This document shows positions 1 through 8,282 of a stretch of 64,000 bases of DNA, piece by piece. Both the position numbers and the translations under genes were made by a program. This DNA is from Rhodobiaceae bacterium UBA4490. GTDB lineage: Bacteria > Pseudomonadota > Alphaproteobacteria > Parvibaculales > Parvibaculaceae. Where the stretch lies: assembly GCA_002389665.1 (NCBI GenBank), contig DGNO01000002.1, positions 381,624 to 445,623 on the forward strand, written 5' to 3'. The notes beneath the pieces are model-generated. The model was not told where the DNA came from. It made no database searches and worked only from the letters and a program-made list of their open reading frames with translations. How positions within the stretch are numbered: the first letter of the stretch is position 1; every line of letters starts with the position of its first letter.

Positions 1-399
1 CCCAACGGCGGAAGGCGTGTTGGGCATGGCGCGGACGATTTCGGCCTCCGCGCCCAAAAGCGCCTCAAGCCCGGCAAGGCTAATGCCCGCGGCAATCGAA
101 ACGAAAATGGTGCCCTTCGCCACAAGCGGTTTCAGCCCCGGCAGCACATCGCCAAACATTTGCGGTTTGACGGCCAGAAGCACGATGCGGGGGCGCCGCG
201 CCGCCAGCGCCTCGATTTCCGGGTTGAGCGAAATACCGTGCTCGACGATCAGCCGGGAAATCTCCGGCGGGGCCGCCGGGTCGCGCACGATCATCTGGCT
301 GCCCGGCAGGCCGAGCGCCAGCCAGCCGTCCATAAGCGCGCCGCCCATTTTGCCCGCCCCGATCAAGGCCACCGGCCCGCCGACTTCAAGCTCACTCAT
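1..399 (-). CDS. proC: pyrroline-5-carboxylate reductase, N-terminal part (runs off window)
   Basis: Last step of proline synthesis: NADPH reduction of 1-pyrroline-5-carboxylate to proline. The visible 133 codons begin with a Rossmann dinucleotide-binding strand-loop (VALIGAGKMGGAL, residues 9-21), followed by the family's ILLAVKPQ-type segment (here IVLLAVKPQMF) and the SIAAGISLAGLE and RAMPNTPSAVG motifs near the window edge. The catalytic C-terminal helical domain lies outside the window. The ATG at 399 gives a normal N-terminus. It is the downstream member of a minus-strand group with the YbjN-like gene and ubiK, an arrangement common in Alphaproteobacteria. Confidence 0.93.
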   Translation of the reverse strand, partial: MSELEVGGPVALIGAGKMGGALMDGWLALGLPGSQMIVRDPAAPPEISRLIVEHGISLNPEIEALAARRPRIVLLAVKPQMFGDVLPGLKPLVAKGTIFVSIAAGISLAGLEALLGAEAEIVRAMPNTPSAVG

Positions 400-447
400 C
401 TTCTGTCTCACCGAAAATCAAACCGCCGCGGGCTTAAAAGCTTAAAT

Positions 448-951
448 TCAAGCCGTGCCATGGGTCTCGAACAGACAGGCTTCCACCGCCTCGCGCGGTT
501 CCTTGCCCGCCCAGATCACATATTGGAAAGCCGGGAAAAACCGCTCGCAGGCTTCCAGCGCAAGGCGCAGCAATGTTTCGCATTGCTCCGGCGTTGCCGT
601 CGCCCCGCCGCAAAGCAGCAGCGAGTCGCGGAACAGCACCGTGCCGTCCTCCAGCCACATGTCGAAATGCCCGGACCAGAGCTGCTCGTTGACGAGCCCC
701 ATCACCTCGCGCACCGCGCCGCGCTTGTCCGGCGCAACCCGCAGATCGAGCGAACAGGCCATGTGCAGGCCGGAAATATCGTCCCGCCAGTTCAGCGAGA
801 CATGATAGTCCCGCCACTCGCCGGAAAGGGCGAGATTGAGTTCCTGATCGTGGCTGCGCTCGCATACCCAGTTACGCAGATCCGCCACCTGCTCGACGAG
901 ATCGAGCGGATTGGAGTCCACGTAATCGGCTTCCATGAGAATTGCTGTCAT
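448..951 (-). CDS. YbjN domain-containing protein
   Basis: A 167-residue cytoplasmic protein of the YbjN family, which has a type III secretion chaperone-like fold. No enzymatic role is established; in enterobacteria YbjN is linked to stress response and motility. The ATG at 951 (MTAILMEADY) is preferred because upstream codons to 1122 have low-complexity Arg/Cys-rich composition unlike a protein. Visible family features are the alternating beta strands (ELNLALSGEWRDYHVSLNW) and the C-terminal helix ending in AFQYVIWAGKEPREAVEACLFET. It sits between ubiK and proC on the same strand, a conserved alphaproteobacterial order. Confidence 0.8.
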   Translation of the reverse strand: MTAILMEADYVDSNPLDLVEQVADLRNWVCERSHDQELNLALSGEWRDYHVSLNWRDDISGLHMACSLDLRVAPDKRGAVREVMGLVNEQLWSGHFDMWLEDGTVLFRDSLLLCGGATATPEQCETLLRLALEACERFFPAFQYVIWAGKEPREAVEACLFETHGTA

Positions 952-1009
952 CGCTGCACCCCGCCTTTGCCGCACCCGGTCTCTGGCGAGAGCCGGTAAC
1001 AGCTTGTCT

Positions 1010-1037
1010 GGCACCCGTTCGGCACCCGCACGGCACC
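1010..1037. repeat. three tandem 11-bp GGCACC repeats upstream of the YbjN-like gene
   Basis: GGCACCCGTTC, GGCACCCGCAC and a third GGCACC core start at 1010, 1021 and 1032, an exact 11-bp period. They lie 59-86 bp upstream of the YbjN-like start codon (minus strand), in a 245-bp gap between it and ubiK. A period close to one helical turn suits binding of a protein to one DNA face, but this may also be chance in GC-rich DNA. Confidence 0.5.
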
Positions 1038-1196
1038 TTATGAGAGCGCTGCGACCGCCACATATAGTGGTGACTGGCCGTCCTATCACAAGCAGCGTGC
1101 ATGAACAGGTGAGTCGGCGCAAGAGCGCACGCCTCCCCCATAAGCGAATTTTGTGTGAATAAAATCCACGCAGACCGGCGCTGATGGCGGCAGCGC

Positions 1197-1478
1197 TTAA
1201 TCCGTCTTTTTGGCTTTTGCCGCGGCCGGTTTCTTCTGCGCCGCTTCCAAAGCTTCGATCCGCGCGCGCAGCGCCTCGTTTTCTTCACGCGCCAGCGCCG
1301 CCATATCGCGCACCGCCTCGAATTCTTCACGCGAGACGAGATCGAGATCGGCGATCATGCGCTCGAAATGCGCCCGGAAAAACGTCTCCGCTTCCTGGCG
1401 CACGCCTTGGGCCGCGCCCGCTGCGGATGTGAACAGCTTCGCCATATCGTCCAGAATGCGGTTTTCGTACTGCGCCAT
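1197..1478 (-). CDS. ubiK: ubiquinone biosynthesis accessory factor UbiK (BMFP/YqiC family)
   Basis: A 93-residue protein of the BMFP domain family. In Escherichia coli UbiK (YqiC) binds UbiJ and supports aerobic ubiquinone synthesis; membrane-fusogenic trimeric coiled coils are described for the family. The protein has an N-terminal amphipathic part (MAQYENRILDDMAKLFTSAA) and a C-terminal Glu/Arg-rich coiled coil (LVSREEFEAVRDMAALAREE), then an Ala/Lys tail. The ATG at 1478 is chosen over a GTG at 1499 because GAGGAG lies 7 nt upstream of it. It is transcribed away from lgt. Confidence 0.85.
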   Translation of the reverse strand: MAQYENRILDDMAKLFTSAAGAAQGVRQEAETFFRAHFERMIADLDLVSREEFEAVRDMAALAREENEALRARIEALEAAQKKPAAAKAKKTD

Positions 1479-1600
1479 GGCATTCTCCTCAAATGGCACT
1501 CACCAGATCCGGCACACACCATAACGCGGCGCCGGTAAAAAGCGAGAGGCGAGACGCCGCAGCCTCCCATGGGCTCACGCGAGCTCCGCCCGCCCTGCGC

Positions 1601-1629
1601 TTGACTTACCCCGCGCCGCGGTGAGACTA
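1601..1629 (+). promoter_or_regulatory. possible promoter of lgt
   Basis: TTGACT at 1601-1606 is a good -35 match; 17 nt later AGACTA at 1624-1629 is only a weak -10. The position, about 40 bp before the lgt start and in the gap divergent from ubiK, fits. Confidence 0.3.
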
Positions 1630-1666
1630 GCGGCACTGCCCATCCATTCACTTTCTCAGGCGCCCC

Positions 1667-2515
1667 ATGCCCTTTCCCGATATCGATCCGGTGCTCATTC
1701 AAATCGGCCCCTTCGCCATCCGCTGGTATGCGCTGGCCTATATTGCCGGGCTGCTTCTGGGCTGGCGCTATATCGTGCGGCTGACGGAAACAAGCGCGCT
1801 TTGGGGCGGCAAGGGCCCGGCAACGCGCGAAGAGATCGACGATCTTCTGCTCTGGGCGGCGCTCGGTGTCATTCTGGGCGGCCGCCTCGGCTACGTGCTC
1901 TTTTATAAACCCGCCTATTACTTCGCCAATCCGGGAGACATCGTCGCGGTCTGGGAAGGCGGCATGTCTTTCCATGGCGGCTTTCTCGGCGTCGTGCTGG
2001 CCATCGTGCTTTTTGCCCGGCGCAAGGAAATCACGCTCTGGCCACTCGGCGACATGGTGGCGGCGGCAACGCCCATCGGGCTCTTTTTCGGCCGCATCGC
2101 CAATTTCATCAATGCCGAGCTTTGGGGCCGCCCCTCGGACGCGCCCTGGGCCGTGATCTTTCCGACCGACCCACTTGGCGTGCCCCGTCATCCCAGCCAG
2201 CTTTATGAGGCCGCCCTTGAAGGCATCCTGCTTTTCATTCTGCTGCGCTTTCTCACACACCACACGGATGCCTTGAAAAAACCGGGCACGATCGTCGGCG
2301 CCTTCATCACCGGCTATGGTGCCTCGCGCATCTGCGTCGAATTCTTCCGCGAGCCCGATGCCCATATCGGCTATTACGCCGGCATCTTTACCCAGGGCAT
2401 GCTGCTTTCGCTGCCCATGGTATTGATCGGCCTTGCCATCATCTTCTGGGCGCAGCGCCGCACCCCGCAGCCCCAAGCGAAACCTGCAAGCAAAAAGCCG
2501 CGTAAAAAATCATGA
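1667..2515 (+). CDS. lgt: prolipoprotein diacylglyceryl transferase
   Basis: Inner-membrane enzyme that moves diacylglycerol from phosphatidylglycerol to the lipobox cysteine of prolipoproteins, the first step of lipoprotein maturation. The 282-residue length is normal. Seven hydrophobic segments are visible. The Lgt signature includes GGRLGYVLFY (residues 71-80), the essential His103 in FHGGFLG, and FGRIANFINAELWGRP around 137-152. A Lys/Pro-rich cytoplasmic tail ends the protein. Its stop codon overlaps the next gene's ATG by 4 bp, so the two are translationally coupled. At least two lipoprotein substrates (4487-5635 and TamA at 62074-63930) are encoded in this window. Confidence 0.96.
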   Translation: MPFPDIDPVLIQIGPFAIRWYALAYIAGLLLGWRYIVRLTETSALWGGKGPATREEIDDLLLWAALGVILGGRLGYVLFYKPAYYFANPGDIVAVWEGGMSFHGGFLGVVLAIVLFARRKEITLWPLGDMVAAATPIGLFFGRIANFINAELWGRPSDAPWAVIFPTDPLGVPRHPSQLYEAALEGILLFILLRFLTHHTDALKKPGTIVGAFITGYGASRICVEFFREPDAHIGYYAGIFTQGMLLSLPMVLIGLAIIFWAQRRTPQPQAKPASKKPRKKS

Positions 2516-3603
2516 ACCCGCTTTCCGACATGATCGCCACCCTGATCGCCAATCAGGGCCCGCTCGCCATTTCGGACTATATGGCGCTGGCCCTCGGCCA
2601 TCCGCAGCACGGCTATTACATGAAGCAGGTGCCGCTCGGCGAGAAAGGCGACTTCACCACCGCGCCAGAAATAAGCCAGATGTTCGGCGAGCTGATCGGC
2701 ATCTGGTGCGCGGATACCTGGCAGCGCATGGGCGCGCCCGCAGAGATCGCGCTGGTAGAGCTCGGCCCCGGCCGCGGCACTTTGATGGAAGACATCCTGC
2801 GCACCTTGAAAGTCGTGCCGGAACTTCTGGAAGCCGCCGAGGTGCATTTCGTCGAAACTTCCCCAGCCCTGACGGCGGAACAGCGCGCCCGCGTGCCGCA
2901 GGCCACCTGGCATGCCAGCATCGAAAGCCTGCCGGAAAAGCCGGTGCTGCTTATCGCCAATGAATTTTTCGATGCTCTGCCGATCCGCCAGTTTCAGCGC
3001 ACGGAGCAAGGCTGGCATGAGCGCTGCCTCGGCCTTGTGCCGCAGGAAAATGGCGGCTGGGATTTCGCTCTGCAGCTTGCGCCCGATCCTATTCCGAATA
3101 CCGCGCTCTTACCCCTGAACGTCCTCGATGCGCCGCCAGGTTCGGTTGCGGAAACCTGCCCTGCCGCGCAAAGCATTGCCGAAACGCTGGGCGCGCATTT
3201 GAAACGCCATGGCGGCGCCGGCCTGATCATTGATTACGGCCACGGCGAAAGCGCGCCGGGCGACACGTTGCAAGCCGTGCGTGCCCATGATTATGCCGAT
3301 CCCTTTGCCGATCCCGGCGAGGCGGACCTGACCGCCCATGTGGATTTTGCTGCCCTTGCGCAGTGCTTTGCCAAAGGCGGCGCGAAAATCTGGCCGCTGA
3401 CGACGCAAAGCGCCTTTCTTTCCATGCTGGGGATCATCCAGCGCGCCAAGAAATTGCAGGCAAGCGCAACGCCCGCCCAAAGCCGGGACATCAAGGCCGC
3501 CATGCACCGCTTGACCGACCCGGGCGAGATGGGCACGCTTTTCAAAGTGCTGACCATTACTGCGCCCGACATGGCCCCGCCTGCCGGTTTCGACCGCGCT
3601 TAA
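2512..3603 (+). CDS. class I SAM-dependent methyltransferase, NDUFAF7/MidA-like (DUF185)
   Basis: 363 residues, member of the SAM-dependent methyltransferase family that includes mitochondrial NDUFAF7, which methylates an arginine of complex I subunit NDUFS2. A corresponding role in bacterial complex I maturation is an inference. The motif GDFTTAPEISQMFGE (46-60) is typical, and SAM motif I is LVELGPGRGT (81-90). LLIANEFFDALPIRQF is another family hallmark. The ATG overlaps the lgt stop (ATGA), and pgeF follows 23 bp downstream; lgt-DUF185-pgeF is a widely conserved order in Alphaproteobacteria. Confidence 0.9.
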   Translation: MNPLSDMIATLIANQGPLAISDYMALALGHPQHGYYMKQVPLGEKGDFTTAPEISQMFGELIGIWCADTWQRMGAPAEIALVELGPGRGTLMEDILRTLKVVPELLEAAEVHFVETSPALTAEQRARVPQATWHASIESLPEKPVLLIANEFFDALPIRQFQRTEQGWHERCLGLVPQENGGWDFALQLAPDPIPNTALLPLNVLDAPPGSVAETCPAAQSIAETLGAHLKRHGGAGLIIDYGHGESAPGDTLQAVRAHDYADPFADPGEADLTAHVDFAALAQCFAKGGAKIWPLTTQSAFLSMLGIIQRAKKLQASATPAQSRDIKAAMHRLTDPGEMGTLFKVLTITAPDMAPPAGFDRA

Positions 3604-3626
3604 AGCGCCTGAACGAAAGAGCCGTC

Positions 3627-4397
3627 ATGATCGAGAGCAAGCTTCTGAAAGCCCTACCCCATATAAGACACGGCTTTTTCACCCGTGAAGGCGGTGTCTC
3701 GGGCGGCATTTATGAAAGCCTGAATTGCGGCCCAGGCTCGAAGGACGATCCCGAACATGTGCGCGAGAACCGCGCCCGCGTCGCCGCGGCGATGGAGGCC
3801 GCTCCCGGCGCCCTCCTCACTCTCTATCAGGTGCATTCGCCCGATGCCGTTTATGCGGCAAGCCCATGGAACAGCGACACACGGCCCGAGGCCGATGCCA
3901 TGGTGACGGGCGAAAAGGATCTCGCGCTCGGCATTTTGACCGCCGACTGTGTGCCCGTGCTTTTTGCCGACAAGGAAAAGCCGATTGTGGGCGCCGCCCA
4001 TTCCGGCTGGAAAGGCGCGATCGGCGGCGTCCTGGAAAGCACGCTTGCCTTGATGGAAGAACAAGGCGCGAAACGCGAGCGCATCATTGCCGCCATCGGC
4101 CCGGCCATCCGCCAGAAGAACTATGAAGTGGGCATCGAGTTCCGCGAAACCTTTCTGAAAGAGAACGGGGGGAACGCGCGCTACTTCATCCCCGGCGAAA
4201 GAGAGGCGCATTTTCTTTTCGATCTGACAGGCTTTGTGCGTCAACGCCTTGCGGATGCCGGCATCGCGCAGATCGATGATTTGCAGCTTTGCACCTATGA
4301 AGACCCGCAGCGTTTTTTCTCTTTCCGCCGCACCACGCACAAAAAAGAGTCCGACTACGGGCGGCAGATTTCCGTCATCCGAATCGCTCCGCGCTGA
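3627..4397 (+). CDS. pgeF: peptidoglycan editing factor PgeF (YfiH/laccase-domain family)
   Basis: 256-residue Zn-dependent hydrolase of the YfiH family; in E. coli PgeF removes wrongly incorporated L-Ser from the first peptide position of UDP-MurNAc precursors. Older annotations call it polyphenol oxidase. The three metal ligands are visible as His70 (YQVHSPD), Cys108 (TADCVP) and His125 (AHSGWKG). The C-terminus carries the conserved CTYEDP..FFSFRR stretch. The start at ATG 3627 (MIESKLLKAL) gives the usual N-terminus; the open frame extends far upstream inside the previous gene but that part is a shadow. Confidence 0.92.
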   Translation: MIESKLLKALPHIRHGFFTREGGVSGGIYESLNCGPGSKDDPEHVRENRARVAAAMEAAPGALLTLYQVHSPDAVYAASPWNSDTRPEADAMVTGEKDLALGILTADCVPVLFADKEKPIVGAAHSGWKGAIGGVLESTLALMEEQGAKRERIIAAIGPAIRQKNYEVGIEFRETFLKENGGNARYFIPGEREAHFLFDLTGFVRQRLADAGIAQIDDLQLCTYEDPQRFFSFRRTTHKKESDYGRQISVIRIAPR

Positions 4398-4486
4398 GCC
4401 GCCAAAGCCCCTCATCTACGGCGCCTCGCTCAAAACGCGCGAATCGCATAGAAAGAACCGGCACAGCACGCGAGCGAGGGGACCTG

Positions 4487-5635
4487 ATGGCGCGGCCGGC
4501 TGGATATTATTCTGGAAAAGCGCAAGCGCTTCTCGCCGCTCTGACACTTGCTCTGCCGCTCGCCGCCTGCTCGGACGATGGCTGGTGGATTTTCAGCGAA
4601 GAGGACACGTCCGAAGAAATCACCGGCTCCCTTTCCGTCCGCCCGTCGCCGCAGGCCGCCGCCGAAGCACCGCCCATCACCCGCCAGAGCGTCGAAATCG
4701 AACTGCCGCAAGGCGCGCCTTCTGGCATCTCAAACAGATTGCAGGAAGAGCTGCGCCTCGCGCTCGCCCGCCAGTCCGTCACCGCGTCCAGCCTCGATAC
4801 GCTGCAAAGCGCCTTCAAGTTGAAGACGGCGGTGAAAGCCGCCGCCAATGCCTCCGGCATCATCGTGCTGCTGGTTGCGGATATGGAAAGCCGCGAAGGT
4901 ACGCGCCTCCACCGCGCGGTGATCGAACAGCGCCTGCCGCCTTCTCCTTCTGCAAACGGCAATGTCTGGCAGGCGCTTTCCGAAGAAGACATGCAGCGCC
5001 TGGCCGGAGAGACGGTCAACAAGCTCGGCGCCTGGCCCCGCTTTGCCGAATTGAAGGGACGGGGCCCGGCGCCCGCCGAAACACCGCGCGCGCTTTACGC
5101 CGAAGCCGAAGACCTTCTGGAACTCGGGCCGGAGATAACACCTGCGGGCTTTGACGACCCTGCCACGCTCACCGCCGATGACCAGATTGCAACGGCAAGC
5201 ACCGCGCCTGCTGCTGCACCTGCCGCTACCTCCTCCGCTACGTTAGCTGGTGAAACGCGCTTCCTTGTGACGGTGCGCGCCGCAAATACGCAAGAAGGAG
5301 CAGCGGGCCGCACGGATGGCACCACCCTTGCCCGCGCACTGCGCCAGGCACTGACGGAAAAGGACCGGCAGGCGGGCGGACGCCCTGAAGCTGAAACGGG
5401 CTATTTCGTGACCGGCGACATCAAAACCGCCCCGCGCGGCAAGGCCCTGACCCGGGTGGAAATCGAATGGCAGATCGCGGCCAAGGACGGCACGCCGCTC
5501 GGGCTCGTGCGCCAGGCCAATGACGTCGCCAATAGCGAGATCGACCGGTCCTGGGGCCTGATCGCCGAGGCGGCGGGCAAAGCCGCCGCCGACGGGATTT
5601 TAGAGCTTCTGGCACCGCAAAAGGCGCGCTCATAA
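4487..5635 (+). CDS. conserved lipoprotein with two related domains
   Basis: 382 residues. The N-terminus is a clear lipoprotein signal: hydrophobic stretch LLAALTLALPLAAC with the lipobox LAAC at residues 25-28, so Cys28 should be lipidated. The N-terminal half (about 65-195) and C-terminal half (about 255-380) have parallel layouts: a beta-rich start, a helix rich in Leu/Ala with R-LA-AL, a central beta region, and a final helix containing W and repeated Ala. I infer an internal duplication. The function is unknown; related alphaproteobacterial proteins are annotated only as lipoproteins. An RBS GAGGGGA precedes the ATG. It follows pgeF after 89 bp on the same strand. Confidence 0.7.
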   Translation: MARPAGYYSGKAQALLAALTLALPLAACSDDGWWIFSEEDTSEEITGSLSVRPSPQAAAEAPPITRQSVEIELPQGAPSGISNRLQEELRLALARQSVTASSLDTLQSAFKLKTAVKAAANASGIIVLLVADMESREGTRLHRAVIEQRLPPSPSANGNVWQALSEEDMQRLAGETVNKLGAWPRFAELKGRGPAPAETPRALYAEAEDLLELGPEITPAGFDDPATLTADDQIATASTAPAAAPAATSSATLAGETRFLVTVRAANTQEGAAGRTDGTTLARALRQALTEKDRQAGGRPEAETGYFVTGDIKTAPRGKALTRVEIEWQIAAKDGTPLGLVRQANDVANSEIDRSWGLIAEAAGKAAADGILELLAPQKARS

Positions 5636-5667
5636 GCCCCTTTGAGCGGCACCGGGCGCCACAGGGA

Positions 5668-5738
5668 TAACAGGGGGGTAAAGGGGAGCCCCGCGCAGGG
5701 CTTTGAATGTTTACAGGCCCCGGCCCCCCTGTTAAAAC
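5668..5738 (+). promoter_or_regulatory. 11-bp inverted repeat bracketing a putative prs promoter
   Basis: TAACAGGGGGG (5668-5678) and its exact reverse complement CCCCCCTGTTA (5724-5734) are separated by 45 bp. A sigma-70-like promoter lies across the right arm: TTTACA (5710-5715), 17-nt spacer, TAAAAC (5733-5738). A smaller inverted repeat AGCCC/GGGCT (5687-5702) sits inside. The right arm covers the -10 spacer, so the pair could be an operator for a dimeric or looping repressor of prs; alternatively the arms pair in an RNA read from further upstream. Confidence 0.5.
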
Positions 5739-5807
5739 GCGCCCGCCGACAGGGCTGACCGCAATTTGCGCAGCCCGCGCCGGGGTGGGGAAAAGTTAGG
5801 CATCAAA

Positions 5808-5827
5808 CGGCCCGATAAAGCGGGCCG
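5808..5827 (+). promoter_or_regulatory. leader hairpin directly upstream of prs
   Basis: CGGCCCG (5808-5814), loop ATAAAG, CGGGCCG (5821-5827) form a perfect 7-bp stem ending 14 nt before the prs ATG and just before its GAGAGGG ribosome-binding site. There is no T-tract, so it is not a terminator; it could affect ribosome access. Confidence 0.45.
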
Positions 5828-5841
5828 AGAGGGTTGACCAG

Positions 5842-6774
5842 ATGAAACTTGTCGCAGGCAATTCCAACCGGGCGCTTGCCGAAGCTATCGCAGCTTATCT
5901 CAACCTTCCCCTGACAAAATCGGTCGTCCGCCGCTTTGCGGATATGGAAGTCTTCGTCGAAATTCAGGAAAACGTGCGCGGGGAAGACGTCTTCGTCATC
6001 CAGTCGACGTCCTATCCGGCGAACGACCACCTGATGGAACTGCTGATCATCATCGATGCGCTCAAACGCGCCTCCGCGCGCCGCATCACCGCCGTCCTGC
6101 CCTATTACGGCTATGCACGGCAGGACCGCAAACCCCAGGCCCGCACGCCCATATCGGCGAAGCTCGTGGCCAATCTCATCGTCACCGCCGGCGCCGACCG
6201 CGTTTTGACCCTGGATCTTCATGCCGGCCAGATTCAGGGCTTTTTCGATATTCCGACGGACAATCTCTTTTCCGCTCCCGTCATCACCCGCGATATCCAG
6301 TCCCATTATGAGGGCCAGAACCTCATGATCGTCTCGCCGGATGTGGGCGGCGTGGTGCGCGCGCGGGCCATCGCCAAGCGCCTCAATGCGGACCTGGCCA
6401 TCGTCGACAAGCGCCGCGAGCGGGCGGGCGAATCGGAAGTCATGAACATTATCGGCGATGTGAGCGGGCGTTCCTGTATCCTCGTCGACGACATCGTGGA
6501 CAGCGCGGGCACGCTCTGCAACGCCGCCCAGGCGCTGCTCGATGCTGGCGCGACGCAGGTGTCGGCCTATGTGACCCACGGCGTTCTGTCCGGCGGCGCG
6601 GTTGCCCGTGTCTCCTCCTCCGCCCTGAAAGAGCTGGTGATCTCCGACTCCATCCATGCCACGGAAGCGGTCCGGGTGGCGCAGAACATCCGCACCATCA
6701 CCATCGCCCCGCTGATCGGCGAGGCCATGCACCGGACCTCCGAAGAGCGTTCGGTTTCCAGCCTTTTCGACTGA
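5842..6774 (+). CDS. prs: ribose-phosphate pyrophosphokinase
   Basis: Makes PRPP from ribose-5-phosphate and ATP, feeding purine, pyrimidine, histidine, tryptophan and NAD synthesis. The 310-residue length is standard. Visible motifs are [19 protein letters not shown], the flexible-loop region [10 protein letters not shown], the metal/ATP site [11 protein letters not shown], and the PRPP-binding loop [12 protein letters not shown]. The start at ATG 5842 follows GAGAGGG. The 206-bp upstream gap contains an inverted repeat, a putative promoter and a hairpin. The apt gene at 13446-13973 consumes PRPP. Confidence 0.97.
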   Translation: MKLVAGNSNRALAEAIAAYLNLPLTKSVVRRFADMEVFVEIQENVRGEDVFVIQSTSYPANDHLMELLIIIDALKRASARRITAVLPYYGYARQDRKPQARTPISAKLVANLIVTAGADRVLTLDLHAGQIQGFFDIPTDNLFSAPVITRDIQSHYEGQNLMIVSPDVGGVVRARAIAKRLNADLAIVDKRRERAGESEVMNIIGDVSGRSCILVDDIVDSAGTLCNAAQALLDAGATQVSAYVTHGVLSGGAVARVSSSALKELVISDSIHATEAVRVAQNIRTITIAPLIGEAMHRTSEERSVSSLFD

Positions 6775-6839
6775 AAAACCGGCCTTTTCGGCCCCTTTTC
6801 CCGTCCCGCTTAAACAGCGCTTCCGGCGGCTTCTCCTAC

Positions 6840-6868
6840 TTGAGTTTTTGGGGCTTGAGGGCTATAAC
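6840..6868 (+). promoter_or_regulatory. putative promoter of rplY
   Basis: TTGAGT (6840-6845), 17-nt spacer, TATAAC (6863-6868). It is the best sigma-70-like match in the prs-rplY gap and would give a leader of about 105 nt. Confidence 0.55.
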
Positions 6869-6880
6869 CCGCCTCACCTG

Positions 6881-6912
6881 ACCGCCGACACCCCTGGAGG
6901 AGGCGGTTTTTT
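6881..6912 (+). terminator. terminator-like hairpin in the rplY leader
   Basis: ACCGCC (6881-6886) and GGCGGT (6902-6907) enclose a 15-nt loop and run into six T residues (6907-6912). It lies downstream of the putative rplY promoter but 67 bp before the rplY ATG, so it could attenuate rplY; it may also simply end transcripts from prs. Confidence 0.5.
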
Positions 6913-6979
6913 GCAAGGCTTACGGGTCCTTTGCGTCGCCTAATTGCGCTAAGGGCCTGTTTTTATTGGAGAATATGAC

Positions 6980-7627
6980 ATGGCCGAGGTAAGAACCCTC
7001 AAGGTCGACACCCGCGAACGGGCCGGTAAGGGGGCAGCCCGTGCAGTTCGCCGTGGAGGCCGTATCCCCGCCGTTATTTACGGCGACAAAAAAGCGCCCG
7101 AGCTGATCTCGCTCGCCAAGAACGAAATCGAACGTCTCTGGAACACCGGCACCTTCATGAGCCATCTGCTCAATCTGGATGTGAACGGCAAGGTCGAACG
7201 CGTCATTCCCCGTGACGTCCAGCTCGATCCGGTGCTCGACTTCGTCACCCATATCGATTTCCTGCGCCTCGGCAAGGATGCCTCGATTGCTGTGGAAGTG
7301 CCGGTGCACTTCATCAACGACGAAGCCTCTCCCGGCATCAAGCGCGGCGGCGTTCTGAACATCGTGCGCCACGAAGTGGAACTGAACTGCCCGGCAGAAT
7401 CGATCCCCGAGTTCATCGAAGTGGATCTGACCGGCACAGATGTGGGCGATTCCATTCACATCTCGGCCATCAAACTGCCCAAGGGCGTGACGCCGACCAT
7501 TACGGACCGCGACTTCACGGTTGCAACCATCGCCGCCCCTGCCGGCCTCGTCTCCGCTGAGAACGAAGCCGAAGAAGGTGAAGAAGGCGGCGAGGAAGCC
7601 AAGGAAGAAGAGGGCGGCGAAGAGTAA
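6980..7627 (+). CDS. rplY: 50S ribosomal protein L25/general stress protein Ctc
   Basis: Binds 5S rRNA in the large ribosomal subunit. At 215 residues it is the long Ctc type: an N-terminal L25 domain (residues 1-95, with [20 protein letters not shown]) and a C-terminal beta-barrel domain (about 96-190) with [12 protein letters not shown] and [12 protein letters not shown]. The tail after about residue 190 is almost only Glu, Gly, Ala and Lys and is probably disordered. The start ATG 6980 follows TTGGAGAA. The downstream partner pth is 29 bp away, as in many bacteria. Confidence 0.96.
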   Translation: MAEVRTLKVDTRERAGKGAARAVRRGGRIPAVIYGDKKAPELISLAKNEIERLWNTGTFMSHLLNLDVNGKVERVIPRDVQLDPVLDFVTHIDFLRLGKDASIAVEVPVHFINDEASPGIKRGGVLNIVRHEVELNCPAESIPEFIEVDLTGTDVGDSIHISAIKLPKGVTPTITDRDFTVATIAAPAGLVSAENEAEEGEEGGEEAKEEEGGEE

Positions 7628-7656
7628 GCCGTCCGGCAACGACGGAGACCGGCTCA

Positions 7657-8277
7657 ATGAAACTCTTCGTCGGGCTCGGCAATCCGGGTACGAAATACGC
7701 CCGGAACCGCCACAATATCGGGTTCATGGCGGTGGATGGCATCATCCGCCGCCATTCCTTTTCTCCCGAACGCCAGAAATTTCAGGCCCTGATGTGCGAC
7801 GGGCTGATGGGCGGGGAGAAGGTCGTGGCGCTGAAACCTCAAACCTACATGAACGAATCCGGCCAATCGGTCGGCGAAGCCATGCGCTTTTTCAAGCTGG
7901 AGCCGAAAGACGTCATCGTCTTTTACGACGAGCTTGATCTAGCGCCCGGCAAGATCCGCGTGAAACTGGGCGGCGGGGCAGCCGGTCACAACGGCATCCG
8001 TTCCATCACCCAGCATATCGGCGCGGACTTTATCCGCGTGCGGCTCGGCATCGGCCATCCGGGCGACAGGGCCCGCGTACATTCGCACGTCCTTTCCGAC
8101 TTCACCAAGGCCGATCAAGATTGGCTCGACAAATTGCTGGACGCGGTTGCCGCCGAAGCCCCGCTGCTCGCCGAGGGCAAGGACGCGACCTTCGCCAATA
8201 AAGTACATCTCGCGCTCAACCCGCCCCGCGCGCCCAAAGCCGCGCCCGGCGAAGGTGAGCCGAAGACAAAGGAGTAA
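7657..8277 (+). CDS. pth: peptidyl-tRNA hydrolase
   Basis: Hydrolyses peptidyl-tRNAs released from stalled ribosomes, recycling tRNA. 206 residues; the N-terminus carries FVGLGNPG, the catalytic His in NRHNIGF, and [10 protein letters not shown], all family signatures. The C-terminus has a Pro/Ala-rich extension (about residues 187-206) beyond the core, common in Alphaproteobacteria. It lies between rplY and ychF; ychF begins 5 bp after its stop, so the three genes likely form one transcription unit. Confidence 0.97.
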   Translation: MKLFVGLGNPGTKYARNRHNIGFMAVDGIIRRHSFSPERQKFQALMCDGLMGGEKVVALKPQTYMNESGQSVGEAMRFFKLEPKDVIVFYDELDLAPGKIRVKLGGGAAGHNGIRSITQHIGADFIRVRLGIGHPGDRARVHSHVLSDFTKADQDWLDKLLDAVAAEAPLLAEGKDATFANKVHLALNPPRAPKAAPGEGEPKTKE

Positions 8278-8282
8278 CCCGG

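Noticed and set aside
5661..5680. Sequence resembling the I-SceI homing-endonuclease site (CAGGGATAACAGGGG)
   Set aside because: It departs from the 18-bp site at both ends and there is no intron or homing endonuclease gene; likely chance.
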